A stretch of 48,043 bases of DNA from Faecalibacterium sp. UBA1819 (lineage in GTDB: Bacteria > Bacillota > Clostridia > Oscillospirales > Ruminococcaceae): assembly GCA_002315015.1 (NCBI GenBank), contig DCEX01000004.1:1-48043 (forward strand). Reading direction: 5' to 3'. The position numbers and the translations under genes were made by a program. Of the stretch, positions 1-7,401 are shown in pieces; positions within the stretch are counted from its first letter, which is position 1; each line of letters starts with the position of its first letter. The notes below the pieces were generated by a model. The model was not told where the DNA came from. It did no database searches and saw nothing but the letters and a program-made list of their open reading frames with translations.

Positions 1-88
1 ATATCCACCAGAGAACCAAAACAATAGCAATATCTTCCGCGTTTAAATCTTTGTATCAGTTTATCAATATCCACCAGAGAACCAAAAC
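1..88 (-). CRISPR. Type II-C CRISPR array, leader end (runs off the left edge)
   Basis: One complete 36-nt repeat (53-88), one full 30-nt spacer (23-52) and the last 22 nt of a second repeat (1-22, identical to the first) are visible. Read on the minus strand the repeat starts GTTTTGGTTCTCTGG, the usual start of type II repeats, and ends AAACTGATAC. Orientation is fixed by the tracrRNA at about 4896-5052, whose anti-repeat is plus-strand sequence, so crRNA must come from the minus strand. The 53-88 repeat is therefore leader-proximal and 23-52 is the newest spacer. The array follows cas2 by only about 50 bp. Its total length and the origin of the spacer cannot be seen. Confidence 0.95.
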
Positions 89-131
89 CGCAATATCTTG
101 TGGATATTTGCGGTTTTGGTGTGTTTTTTAC
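89..131 (-). ncRNA. CRISPR leader RNA with hairpin onto the first repeat
   Basis: This is the stretch between the predicted array transcription start (about 131) and the first repeat. It contains an inverted repeat whose arms are 81-97 (ACCAAAACCGCAATATC on plus) and 103-120, with a 5-nt loop and one bulged base. About 17 pairs form, and one arm uses the first 8 nt of the leader-proximal repeat. Read on plus, the hairpin is followed by six Ts (123-128), so it could also end antisense transcripts. Structure is seen in the sequence; function is inferred. Confidence 0.6.
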
Positions 132-137
132 CTATTC

Positions 138-167
138 ATTATAATTCAATCAAATCGCGCGTGTCAA
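138..167 (-). promoter_or_regulatory. Sigma-A-type promoter of the CRISPR array
   Basis: On the minus strand there is TTGACA (162-167), an 18-nt spacer and TATAAT (138-143). Both hexamers match consensus. The -35 lies inside the last codons of cas2 and the -10 overlaps its TAA stop (139-141). Predicted start is near 131, giving a leader RNA of about 43 nt before the first repeat. Confidence 0.75.
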
Positions 168-447
168 GGAAATTTTCGTCCTTCACCTTTTCGCCCACCA
201 AAAGCTGCATTTGCATGTATTGTTTTTCCGTTACAATCATGGAGCGCACCGAGCCGTGCGGCGGCAAGTTCGCCTGCACGGTGCGCAGGTGCTTTTGTGC
301 GTCGTCGTGGTTGCGCGCCAGCCGCGAATAGACCGAATATTGCAGCATCATAAACCCGTCTTTCAGCAGTGCTTTGCGAAACTGGGCATAGTCGCGGCGC
401 AGTTTTTTGGTGGTAACAGGCAAATCGAAAAAAATCAGCACTCTCAT
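139..447 (-). CDS. cas2: CRISPR-associated endonuclease Cas2
   Basis: Cas2 (102 aa from this start) forms the Cas1-Cas2 spacer integration complex. The N-terminus MRVLIFFDLPVTTKK is the typical beta-1 strand of type II Cas2 with the conserved Asp, followed by a ferredoxin-like fold of normal length. The frame is open upstream to a TTG at 477 and ATGs at 471 and 462. I prefer the ATG at 447 because it starts the conserved domain, sits 7 nt after the cas1 stop and has GGATGGG at a usable distance, whereas the SD-like bases for the earlier codons lie too close. It is the last cas gene; no csn2 or cas4 follows, which supports subtype II-C. Its 3' end carries the array promoter. Confidence 0.93.
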   Translation of the reverse strand: MRVLIFFDLPVTTKKLRRDYAQFRKALLKDGFMMLQYSVYSRLARNHDDAQKHLRTVQANLPPHGSVRSMIVTEKQYMQMQLLVGEKVKDENFLDTRDLIEL

Positions 448-454
448 CCAACGG

Positions 455-1375
455 TCACCCATCCTGCTCATCCTCAAAGCACGGGTCGCTGCGCAGCAGC
501 TCCGGCAGGCGCAGCAGCCCGGCGTCCTGTCCCTGCACGGCGGCGGTAAAGCTTTTTACATACCAGTCGATGGCGTAGCGCACCCGCATTTTTTTATTCT
601 CGAACCGGATAACATGGTTCACCAGTGCAATCAGGCTGCTGCGGTTCGATTTCGTCAGCGTTTCAAATAATTCGTCACAATGACTATCCACCCAGTAATC
701 CACCAGCGGGCGCAGCGGCTCCATCAAATCGTCCGCCAAATTAAAGGCGTTGCCGCGCCCCATGTGATGGATGCCCAGCGCGCAGTTGTAGCCGTATGCC
801 GCCAGCGTTTTGCACACCGCCGAGCGCAAAATGGTATAGCCGTAGTTCAAAGCGGCGTTGGTAACGTCGTCATCGCCGCGCGTAAAGCCCGCGCCGAACA
901 AGGCGCGGAAGTGGCGCTTTGCCGCCTGTGCTTCGCGGTTGCCCTTGTCGCCGGGCAGTACCGCGGCGGCGAGGGCTTCCAGCTCCTGCACTTTTTCGGT
1001 TTTCACATGGCAAAAGCGCAGGGCGCGCGCCTGATTTGCAATTTTTGCCTGCACAATGCGCTGCCAAACCAAGTCTTTCCATTCCTGCGTCCATGCCATT
1101 TGTGCCGAAAGCACGGCAAGCGGCTGGTAGTGCGCATTCAGGGGAAGCAGTTGGGCGGTGGGGACATGGCTCTCGTCACAAAACAAAATGTGAACGCCCG
1201 CCTGTGCCAGCGTGGTAAGCACCGCCACGCTGAGCACGGCGCGGCGGTTGTCAATCACCACGGAATACAAATCGCCCACCGGCACACGCGCTTCCTGTTC
1301 CTCGGAACACACATACAGCCAGTTGTTTTGCAGGGTTATTTTTTCGCCGGCTTGTACAATAAGGGTGCGCCACAT
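455..1375 (-). CDS. cas1: CRISPR-associated endonuclease Cas1 (type II)
   Basis: Cas1 (306 aa) is the metal-dependent integrase of spacer acquisition. It has the type II length and start (MWRTLIVQAGEKI), an N-terminal beta domain (about 1-85) and the helical catalytic domain. The catalytic set is visible: Glu148 in GNREAQAAK, His204 in GIHHMGRGNAFNLADD and the acidic residues of LADDLMEP (about 215-219). The ATG overlaps the end of cas9 by 40 bp and its stop is 7 bp before the chosen cas2 start, so cas9, cas1 and cas2 look translationally coupled in one transcript. Nothing appears broken. Confidence 0.96.
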   Translation of the reverse strand: MWRTLIVQAGEKITLQNNWLYVCSEEQEARVPVGDLYSVVIDNRRAVLSVAVLTTLAQAGVHILFCDESHVPTAQLLPLNAHYQPLAVLSAQMAWTQEWKDLVWQRIVQAKIANQARALRFCHVKTEKVQELEALAAAVLPGDKGNREAQAAKRHFRALFGAGFTRGDDDVTNAALNYGYTILRSAVCKTLAAYGYNCALGIHHMGRGNAFNLADDLMEPLRPLVDYWVDSHCDELFETLTKSNRSSLIALVNHVIRFENKKMRVRYAIDWYVKSFTAAVQGQDAGLLRLPELLRSDPCFEDEQDG

Positions 1376-4300
1376 GCCACTTCACCTCCCAGCCTGCCCA
1401 GCAGCGACACGGCGTATTTGCGCACAGTGTCTTTTTTGCCGATGCTCATGGCTTTTTTTCCATCAAAAGGTGCATTGCCTGCGATATAGCACAGTGCATT
1501 TTGATTGATATTAAATACCGACTTATAAAACCCGCGGTACTTTTCCTCACCGTTGCTTTTTGTGACAACAATATATTCATAGGGGAATAAATACATGACA
1601 TGCGCGGCGTAATCGGCAGGGGGCGGCGTTTGCAGCACCAGCTTTTTGCCCTCGCGCTTTACGTCCGCGTTCATAATGCCGCGCATTTGCAGCTCGCCTT
1701 TTTCGTTGCGGTACAGCTCCACGCACCAGTAATTGCGTGTATCCAGCGCGGTTTTGCCGCTTTCGGGCGTTTCCTTATAATACGGGTTGCGCCACTCGTT
1801 GCCCGTCAGGGTCACTTTGCGCACCGTCCTGCCTTTCTGGGTGACAAATTCCGTTTTGCCCTGTGCCTTTAAAATCTCGCCCAGCGGGTCGTCCTCTTTT
1901 TTGCGCGGCAGGGCAAACGCGGCTTCCAGCGATTCGCGCAGGTCGGTGTCATCGGTGCAAAGCTTGTCCAGCTCCTTGGCTTTCAGGCTCAGCACGTCGC
2001 GGCGCTTCATTTCCACCGCGCCTTCCGGCGTTTGCTTTATCAGCAGGGCGTTTTGCGAAGTGACGGCGCCGCGGCAGCGTGTGGACGTTTTATAGCTCAC
2101 CAGCGGCGGCGACAACCGCGCCACAAAAGCCTCGTCGTGGTAAAAGTTGCGCAGCTGGTTGTAGTAGCGCTCCAACAGTTCGGCGCGTGTGGGAACGGGC
2201 GGCACTTCCTCGCCGTCCTTTTTGGCTTGCTTGGCGAAAAGCTCGGCTTCTTTCCGTGCGGCGTCCACGTCAAAAAAGCGCACGTCTACCTCCAGCCCCA
2301 GCGCCGGGTGCAGGGCGGTGCAGCCGTCTTTGCGGCACAAAATTTCCATCGAAACGCGGCGCGGCATGTGGTAATGGTCTTCCAGCGCGTTGATGCACTT
2401 TTCCATCGTTTGGTAATATTCCGATGTTTTCTGCTTGCCCGCGGCGTGGTAGATGCGGTTTAAACGCAGTTTGTTTTCCATCAGCATGGAGGTGGCAGGT
2501 GTGATATGTGCGATGACAACGGCATCCACTGCGTGGTGCAGCTGGGTTTCCGTGCGGGTGGCGTCCTTTTCGTCTTTGCCCCACGTCTGTTTGTTCAGCC
2601 ATTGCCGCCGCAGGGAGGAGGTAAGCTGGCCTTTAACACCAAACACGGGCGTGCTGCGCGCACCGGGGGCAAATTGCAGCGTTTCGCTTAAATAGCGCAC
2701 CAGATATTTTGTAATATAGCGCGTGTCGTTTAAATTGCGCGATTTCCACTCAGAAAGCAGCTCGGTGTTGTCCAAATTGGGCAAGGTTAAGTAGCGGTAG
2801 GTGCGCTCAGAAATCTGCTTGTGTTTCAGCATGTCATTAGCACGCACACGCAGGCGGTCGCACGCGGCGGCATCCAGATACATCAAAGGCACAGTTTGCC
2901 CCTTGCGGCGGTTTTCGTCGGTATACACCAGCGCTTTGTTGTGAATGGTATCGTCCAAAATCAGCGAAAACGGCACAATGTGATCCACCTCAAACTCCTG
3001 ACGGCGTGGGTTCAGCGCGGTGACTTTATCAATGGGCTTGTCGGAATACAGGCAGTGCCAGCCCTGCCGCTCACCCAACCGATAGCGCAGGCGCATTTCG
3101 CCCGTGACAGCAGTTGGCTCAATGCCCAGCAGCGCGGCAACGGTTTCGGTGATTTGCTGGTTGTTTTTTTCGTTTTCTTTCTGACGGTTGTCAATATTTT
3201 GGCGTTCTTCAAAGCTGTTGCCCACTTCGCTTGCCACCTCTACATTGATGGCGTAGGGCGCGCCATAGGCTTGGATGACGGCATTGATAATTTTTCGCGT
3301 TTCGTTTAAGCTGCGCATAACGACAGCATTTTTGGCAAATTCGGCATCAGGCGAAAAGGCGGGAAGCAAGCGGTGTGTACCGCCCTTTGCCATAATGGGG
3401 GCGTTGTCGAGTTTTGACTGGAAATGGCCATACAGCTCGCCGCCTTCAAATGCCGCAATCGCACCCTTCATATATTTTTCCGAAACGGCAGCCGTGCCGG
3501 AAAAATTTTGCCCGGCAAGCTTGCGGATGGCGGCTTCATTCAGTTCCGGCACAGCCCGCAGCGCCCGCAGGCGGCGGCGCGGGGTATGGTTTTCGCACAC
3601 AATTTTGCTGATGCGGTTTAACAACGTGTCGGGCGCGGTGTAGTTCTCGCCCACGGCAGAAAGCCAGTCAATGCCGCACTCGTCCAGCAGCTTTTTCATC
3701 GGCTTTAAAAACTTCAGGCATTTGCCAAGCGTTTCCTGCTTTCCGCTTTCTTTGGCTGTGGGCATATTGACCCCAGTATCGAATTTTTTTGCCAGCTTGG
3801 TGACATCATTTTTTTTCAGTTCACCTTGTTCCAATGCTTTTTGCAGCAAAGCGCGTGCCAGCTCGGGGGCAAGCGTTAGCTCACCCGTTTCCAAATTGGT
3901 GTAGCGATACTGAGAAAGTACGTTCACTAATGAGTAAATGTCGGCAAGGGGAGAAGCGCGGAAGGCGCACGGTTCATCCCGGTAATACCGGCAGTTGCCC
4001 AGCGTGTCCAAAAAGCCTTTGTATTTGCGCATGGGGTCGCCCGCTGTGCCGGGGCCATCCTCAAAGTCGCGCTGGTTCAGCAAAATTTCCTCTAAAATTT
4101 CGGCGTTCGTCATGGGGCTGGCAAGCGGCTCTTTCCCGGCGCGTTTTTTGACTGCCGGGTTGGGCGCGAGTAAAATGGGGTAAGTTTCGCCTTGCTTTTG
4201 CAAAAGCATTTGCACCTCTTTGCGCAGCAGGTCACGCCCTACCAAGCAGCGATCAGTTACATAAGGGTGGTTGAGGTAAGCGCGCTGTTCGCCACCGGTG

Positions 4301-4842
4301 GGGCAGGCAAAAGCGGCGTCACGCAAAAACATTTCGGCGGCGGTGCGGTAGCCGCCCTGCTCCATCAGTCGGTTGACGCGGCTGATGCCCGCCAGCTCTT
4401 GCTCGGCTTCCTCTTTTTCGGCTTTTGTCATATCCTCGGTATCGGTTTCAAAATAGTCCTGATAGCCGCGGTGATTGCTGATATGAATGAGGCATGCTGC
4501 CAGCTCGCACGGGGAAAGCGGTTCGTCCAAGCCTTTGACGCGCAGAGAAAGCGGGTCGGGATGAGGAGCTTCAAAGTAGCGGGAAAGCTCGTCCAGCGTT
4601 AAAAGCCCCATGCGCTGCAAATGCTGCTTCACACGCATTTTGCGGTGACTGCGCCGCCGAGTAACGCGGCGGGCGGCACGCTGTGCGCGGCGCTCCTGAT
4701 TTTTATTGCATTTATCTTTGGGATTTTCCGAGGAGTCGAACAGGCGCACGCCAAAATCTTCAATCCAGTGTTCCCCCTCATTTTGAACCACTGCCCAACC
4801 TACCGAGCCAATGCCAATATCTAAACCAAGCGTGTACTTCAT
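1336..4842 (-). CDS. cas9: CRISPR-associated endonuclease Cas9 (type II-C)
   Basis: RNA-guided DNA nuclease of 1168 aa, at the long end for subtype II-C. Visible in order: RuvC-I with Asp8 (GLDIGIGSVGWAVV), an Arg-rich bridge helix (about 50-75), the recognition lobe, RuvC-II with Glu535 (INVEVASE), HNH with Asp620-His621 (EVDHIVPFS) and Asn644, and RuvC-III with His770 and Asp773 (HHAVDAVVIAH). All nuclease residues are present, so it should cut both strands. The C-terminal PAM-interacting region (about 900-1168) gives no PAM prediction by eye. The ATG is preceded by AAAGGATG. The 5' leader overlaps the divergent tracrRNA promoter. cas1 and cas2 follow with overlaps or a few bases, and no csn2 or cas4 is seen. 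Confidence 0.97.
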   Translation of the reverse strand: MKYTLGLDIGIGSVGWAVVQNEGEHWIEDFGVRLFDSSENPKDKCNKNQERRAQRAARRVTRRRSHRKMRVKQHLQRMGLLTLDELSRYFEAPHPDPLSLRVKGLDEPLSPCELAACLIHISNHRGYQDYFETDTEDMTKAEKEEAEQELAGISRVNRLMEQGGYRTAAEMFLRDAAFACPTGGEQRAYLNHPYVTDRCLVGRDLLRKEVQMLLQKQGETYPILLAPNPAVKKRAGKEPLASPMTNAEILEEILLNQRDFEDGPGTAGDPMRKYKGFLDTLGNCRYYRDEPCAFRASPLADIYSLVNVLSQYRYTNLETGELTLAPELARALLQKALEQGELKKNDVTKLAKKFDTGVNMPTAKESGKQETLGKCLKFLKPMKKLLDECGIDWLSAVGENYTAPDTLLNRISKIVCENHTPRRRLRALRAVPELNEAAIRKLAGQNFSGTAAVSEKYMKGAIAAFEGGELYGHFQSKLDNAPIMAKGGTHRLLPAFSPDAEFAKNAVVMRSLNETRKIINAVIQAYGAPYAINVEVASEVGNSFEERQNIDNRQKENEKNNQQITETVAALLGIEPTAVTGEMRLRYRLGERQGWHCLYSDKPIDKVTALNPRRQEFEVDHIVPFSLILDDTIHNKALVYTDENRRKGQTVPLMYLDAAACDRLRVRANDMLKHKQISERTYRYLTLPNLDNTELLSEWKSRNLNDTRYITKYLVRYLSETLQFAPGARSTPVFGVKGQLTSSLRRQWLNKQTWGKDEKDATRTETQLHHAVDAVVIAHITPATSMLMENKLRLNRIYHAAGKQKTSEYYQTMEKCINALEDHYHMPRRVSMEILCRKDGCTALHPALGLEVDVRFFDVDAARKEAELFAKQAKKDGEEVPPVPTRAELLERYYNQLRNFYHDEAFVARLSPPLVSYKTSTRCRGAVTSQNALLIKQTPEGAVEMKRRDVLSLKAKELDKLCTDDTDLRESLEAAFALPRKKEDDPLGEILKAQGKTEFVTQKGRTVRKVTLTGNEWRNPYYKETPESGKTALDTRNYWCVELYRNEKGELQMRGIMNADVKREGKKLVLQTPPPADYAAHVMYLFPYEYIVVTKSNGEEKYRGFYKSVFNINQNALCYIAGNAPFDGKKAMSIGKKDTVRKYAVSLLGRLGGEVACGAPLLYKPAKK

Positions 4843-4860
4843 GTTTTTTCATCCTTTCTG

Positions 4861-4889
4861 TTGACCTTTCCAAAGAAATACGATATAAT
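4861..4889 (+). promoter_or_regulatory. tracrRNA promoter, divergent from cas9
   Basis: TTGACC (4861-4866), a 17-nt spacer and TATAAT (4884-4889) form a near-consensus promoter on the plus strand, only 18 bp upstream of the cas9 start codon. The predicted start near 4896 precedes both anti-repeats. On the opposite strand TATTAT (complement of 4885-4890) could be a cas9 -10 box, but no good -35 is seen for it. Confidence 0.8.
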
Positions 4890-4895
4890 ACCCCT

Positions 4896-5052
4896 AGAGC
4901 TCAGATTATGATGTGTCGGTTTATCTATATCCATCAGAGAAACTTATTTTGAAAACTGTGTCAGTTTATCAATATCCATCAGAGTTCTGAGATAAGGCCG
5001 TTGTGCCGAAGGGTATGGTGGTAACCCGGCTTTTGCCGAACCCACTTTTTTT
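4896..5052 (+). ncRNA. tracrRNA with two tandem anti-repeats
   Basis: tracrRNA pairs with the crRNA repeat and docks it in Cas9. The functional anti-repeat is 4958-4993. Bases 4958-4984 match the array repeat with two changes, both still pairing as G-U wobbles; then a UU/UU bulge and a short wobble-rich lower stem follow, the standard type II layout. Downstream are a nexus-like hairpin (GGC 4996-4998 with GCC 5105-5107 numbering offset corrected to 5005-5007) and a terminator hairpin (CGGC 5027-5030 with GCCG 5035-5038, outer arm GTGG/CCAC) ending in seven Ts (5046-5052). A second, poorer copy of the repeat lies upstream at 4913-4948 inside the same predicted transcript; it keeps the upper stem but not the lower stem or nexus. 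Confidence 0.85.
4913..4948 (+). repeat. Degenerate CRISPR repeat / first anti-repeat copy
   Basis: This 36-bp block aligns to the array repeat in the same orientation as the true anti-repeat, 45 bp upstream of it. It shares TATCCATCAGAGAAAC-like core sequence and about three quarters of positions. It diverges where the lower stem would form and has no nexus after it, so alone it should not make a working tracrRNA. Confidence 0.75.
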
Positions 5053-5063
5053 GTTGCTTTTTT

Positions 5064-5085
5064 GCCGCGCTTTGCGCGGCTTTTT
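5064..5085 (+). terminator. Second terminator after the tracrRNA
   Basis: GCCGCGC (5064-5070), loop TTT, GCGCGGC (5074-5080), then TTTTTCTTTT. It is a compact intrinsic terminator just after the tracrRNA's own terminator. It probably catches read-through from the strong tracrRNA promoter. Confidence 0.8.
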
Positions 5086-5193
5086 CTTTTGTTCCTATTT
5101 TTTGTAAAGGAAAATATTTCCTGTTTTATTATACCAAATGAATTGTACGATAAAAACACCTGCAAATAAAATAATTAAAATTTGTGCATTTAC

Positions 5194-5235
5194 AACAAAA
5201 ACCGTGGATGTCGTTTGACATCCACGGTTTTTGTT
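5194..5235 (-). terminator. Bidirectional terminator after nahK
   Basis: An 18-bp stem (5195-5212 with 5217-5234, loop GTTT) is flanked by A-run and T-run, so it can stop transcription from either side. It closes the minus-strand sugar-processing genes. The 5086-5193 gap between it and the tracrRNA terminators is AT-rich and I see nothing else there. Confidence 0.88.
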
Positions 5236-5272
5236 TACCGCATACGCCGGTGAGCGCTGCGGACGATATTTT

Positions 5273-6385
5273 TTAATATTTTGCTGCGATGGCTTTCATC
5301 TGCTCCCAGCAGTTTTCCATGTCGCTTACCAGCTTGAACTGGGTGCGGCAGCGGTCGAGGTTCTGGCCTTCGCGGTGTACGCGGAAATAGTGGTCACCCT
5401 CGAGATAGTCGGTGAGGAAGCGGATGCCGCATTCCAGCGTCATCAGCTTAGCGCCCCAAGGCAGATATTCTTTCTCTGCGGGGGTCAATGCATCGCCGGC
5501 GGCTTCCATGAAGCCTTTGGTGTAGATTTCATACAGCTCAATGTCGAAGTTTACCTTAGACAGGTCTTTCTCATCCTCTGCGCTGTGGTTGGCACCAAAG
5601 CGGATGGAGTCGCCGTAGTCATTCAGTGCAAGGCCGGGCATAACGGTGTCGAGGTCGATGACGCAAATGCCGGTGCCGGTGGCTTTATCCATCAAAATAT
5701 TGTTCAGCTTGGTGTCGTTGTGGGTAACACGCAAGGGAAGCTTGCCGGCCTCCAGCAAATCCATCAGCACAGCGCAGTCTTTTTCACGCGCCAGCACGAA
5801 GTCGATTTCCGCCTGCACGTCTTTTGCACGGCCACATGCATCGGCATCCAATGCCTTTTTAAAGTTGGCGAAACGGTTGCGTGTATCGTGGAACTTGGCA
5901 ATCGTTTCGTGCAGGGTAGAAGCGTCATAGCCGGAGAGCAAGCGCTGGAAATGGCCGAACGCTTTAGCGCTCTCATAGAACTGCTCGGGCTTTTCTACAC
6001 TTTGCAGGCACACGGTTCCCTCAATGAAGGGATACACGCGCCAGCAGCCGCCCTCACTGTCACGATAGAAGTTTTTGCCTTCTTTGGTGCGCAGAACCGT
6101 CATGGTTTCGCGTGCGGCATCGCCGCCGTTTTTCTCAATGATGCTGCGCAGGTAATCGGTAACGCCCACAATGTTTTCCATCAGGCCGTCAGGATCGGTG
6201 AAGGTATTGGTGTTGATGCGCTGAAGAATGTAGCGCACACAGTCGCCTTCTTCATTTTGTGTATAAACACAGAACGTGTCGTTGATATGTCCTTTTCCGT
6301 AGCGCACTGCGCCGACGATTTCGCCGCCGAAATCAAAGCCGGTTAAGGCTTGGGACAGAGTTTCTTCCGCTTTGCAAAGTGCCAT
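5273..6385 (-). CDS. nahK: N-acetylhexosamine 1-kinase
   Basis: It phosphorylates the GlcNAc or GalNAc released by the GH112 phosphorylase at C1, using ATP. The protein (370 aa) closely resembles bifidobacterial NahK (LnpB) from end to end. Shared blocks are GDGHIN-like (GKGHINDTFCV), YILQRINT, the phosphotransferase catalytic loop VTHNDTKLNNILMD, the metal motif VIDLDTVMPG, and DYGDSIRFGAN and CGIRFLTDYLEGD. The ATG at 6385 has GGGAGG 8 nt upstream; the longer frame to 6448 runs back into the preceding gene and is not used. Only 4 bp separate it from the nucleotidyltransferase stop, so the two are co-transcribed. A general sugar or choline kinase is unlikely given the match and context. Confidence 0.93.
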   Translation of the reverse strand: MALCKAEETLSQALTGFDFGGEIVGAVRYGKGHINDTFCVYTQNEEGDCVRYILQRINTNTFTDPDGLMENIVGVTDYLRSIIEKNGGDAARETMTVLRTKEGKNFYRDSEGGCWRVYPFIEGTVCLQSVEKPEQFYESAKAFGHFQRLLSGYDASTLHETIAKFHDTRNRFANFKKALDADACGRAKDVQAEIDFVLAREKDCAVLMDLLEAGKLPLRVTHNDTKLNNILMDKATGTGICVIDLDTVMPGLALNDYGDSIRFGANHSAEDEKDLSKVNFDIELYEIYTKGFMEAAGDALTPAEKEYLPWGAKLMTLECGIRFLTDYLEGDHYFRVHREGQNLDRCRTQFKLVSDMENCWEQMKAIAAKY

Positions 6386-6389
6386 TTGC

Positions 6390-7313
6390 TTATGCCTCCC
6401 ACAAGTTGTCCGGGTACAATCCGGCTTTTGTTTTCTCCGCGATGGCATTTACCACAACGGGCTTATCCTCTTTGTAAGTAACGCCATACCATTTGTCGCC
6501 GCTGCGCAGTACGCGGACGTCGGCTTTGCCTTCTTCAATCAGCTGGCTGACCACGCTGGGCAGGAAGTACTCGCCCTTCAGCGGATTTTTCACCAATGCT
6601 TCATCGAGGAATTTGGCAAAACGAGCCTGAGTCTCTTTCACAAAGCTCTCAGTGAAGCCCCACAAGTTCATGGAAACGATGCTGTCCGGGGAAACGTCGG
6701 TCCAGGTTGCACCGTCGTCCTCAGTGAAGTGGATGCCGCCCTCATAAGTCTCAATTTTGGTGCGCTCGGTAACGCTGGCCAAAGTGCCGTCGTTATTCTC
6801 TACGCACACGCCGCGGGCAACGCTGCCGTGCTCGGTAACGGTGTTCTTGAGCAGATAGCCCACCATGGCGTAGCTGTATTTCTCGCCGTCCTCATGCGTG
6901 GACAGGTAGTTGTAAATTTCGCGGAATGCCTCGGGGCCATAGTAGTCGTCGGCGTTGATAACGGCAAACGGTGCGTCAATCACATCGCGTGCAGCCAAGA
7001 TAGCGTGGCTGGTGCCCCAGGGTTTGGTGCGGCCTTCCGGCACGGTGTAGCCTGCGGGAAGGTCTTCCAGCTGCTGATAAGCATAGCGCACGTCCATGAT
7101 TTTGGAAAGACGGTCGCCGATGGCTTCTTTAAAAGCGTCCTCAATTTCGTGCTTGATGATGAACACGACAGTTTCAAAGCCGGCGCGGCGTGCGTCGAAA
7201 ATGGAATAGTCGATGATGATTTGGCCATGGTTGCCCACCGGGTCAATTTGTTTTAATCCACCGTAGCGGCTGCCCATACCGGCTGCCATAACAACAAGAA
7301 TCGGTTTTTTCAT
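6390..7313 (-). CDS. Sugar-1-phosphate nucleotidyltransferase
   Basis: A 307-aa NTP-transferase with an N-terminal Rossmann-like domain. The nucleotide-binding signature is VVMAAGMGSRYGGLKQ (about 7-22), and INADDYYG (about 118-125) holds the metal-binding Asp residues. It is not a classical GalU nor a GalT-type uridylyltransferase. Lying between galE and nahK, it is well placed to turn HexNAc-1-P (and perhaps Gal-1-P) into UDP-sugars, the step done by LnpC in bifidobacteria; this substrate is inferred from context. SD GGAGG precedes the ATG. A hairpin (7336-7367) lies between galE and this gene. Confidence 0.85.
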   Translation of the reverse strand: MKKPILVVMAAGMGSRYGGLKQIDPVGNHGQIIIDYSIFDARRAGFETVVFIIKHEIEDAFKEAIGDRLSKIMDVRYAYQQLEDLPAGYTVPEGRTKPWGTSHAILAARDVIDAPFAVINADDYYGPEAFREIYNYLSTHEDGEKYSYAMVGYLLKNTVTEHGSVARGVCVENNDGTLASVTERTKIETYEGGIHFTEDDGATWTDVSPDSIVSMNLWGFTESFVKETQARFAKFLDEALVKNPLKGEYFLPSVVSQLIEEGKADVRVLRSGDKWYGVTYKEDKPVVVNAIAEKTKAGLYPDNLWEA

Positions 7314-7335
7314 ACGATAACCTCCGCATATTATC

Positions 7336-7367
7336 AGCGGCAGTGCAAAACAAAGTACACTGCCGCT
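7336..7367 (-). repeat. Intercistronic hairpin between galE and the nucleotidyltransferase
   Basis: A 10-bp perfect stem (AGCGGCAGTG 7336-7345 with CACTGCCGCT 7358-7367) and a 12-nt loop. No T-run follows on the minus strand, so it is more likely an mRNA processing or stability element than a terminator. Confidence 0.55.
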
Positions 7368-7401
7368 CTATTACGATTGAAAATAGATAGCGAATAACGG
7401 C

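Noticed and set aside
23..100. Ten-base match (GCAATATCTT) between the spacer and the leader, possible self-derived spacer
   Set aside because: Too short to mean self-acquisition; a spacer match would need nearly all 30 bases.
4944..5165. 73-codon frame on minus across the tracrRNA
   Set aside because: It runs through anti-repeat and terminator sequence and its Lys/Arg-rich composition comes from the T-runs.
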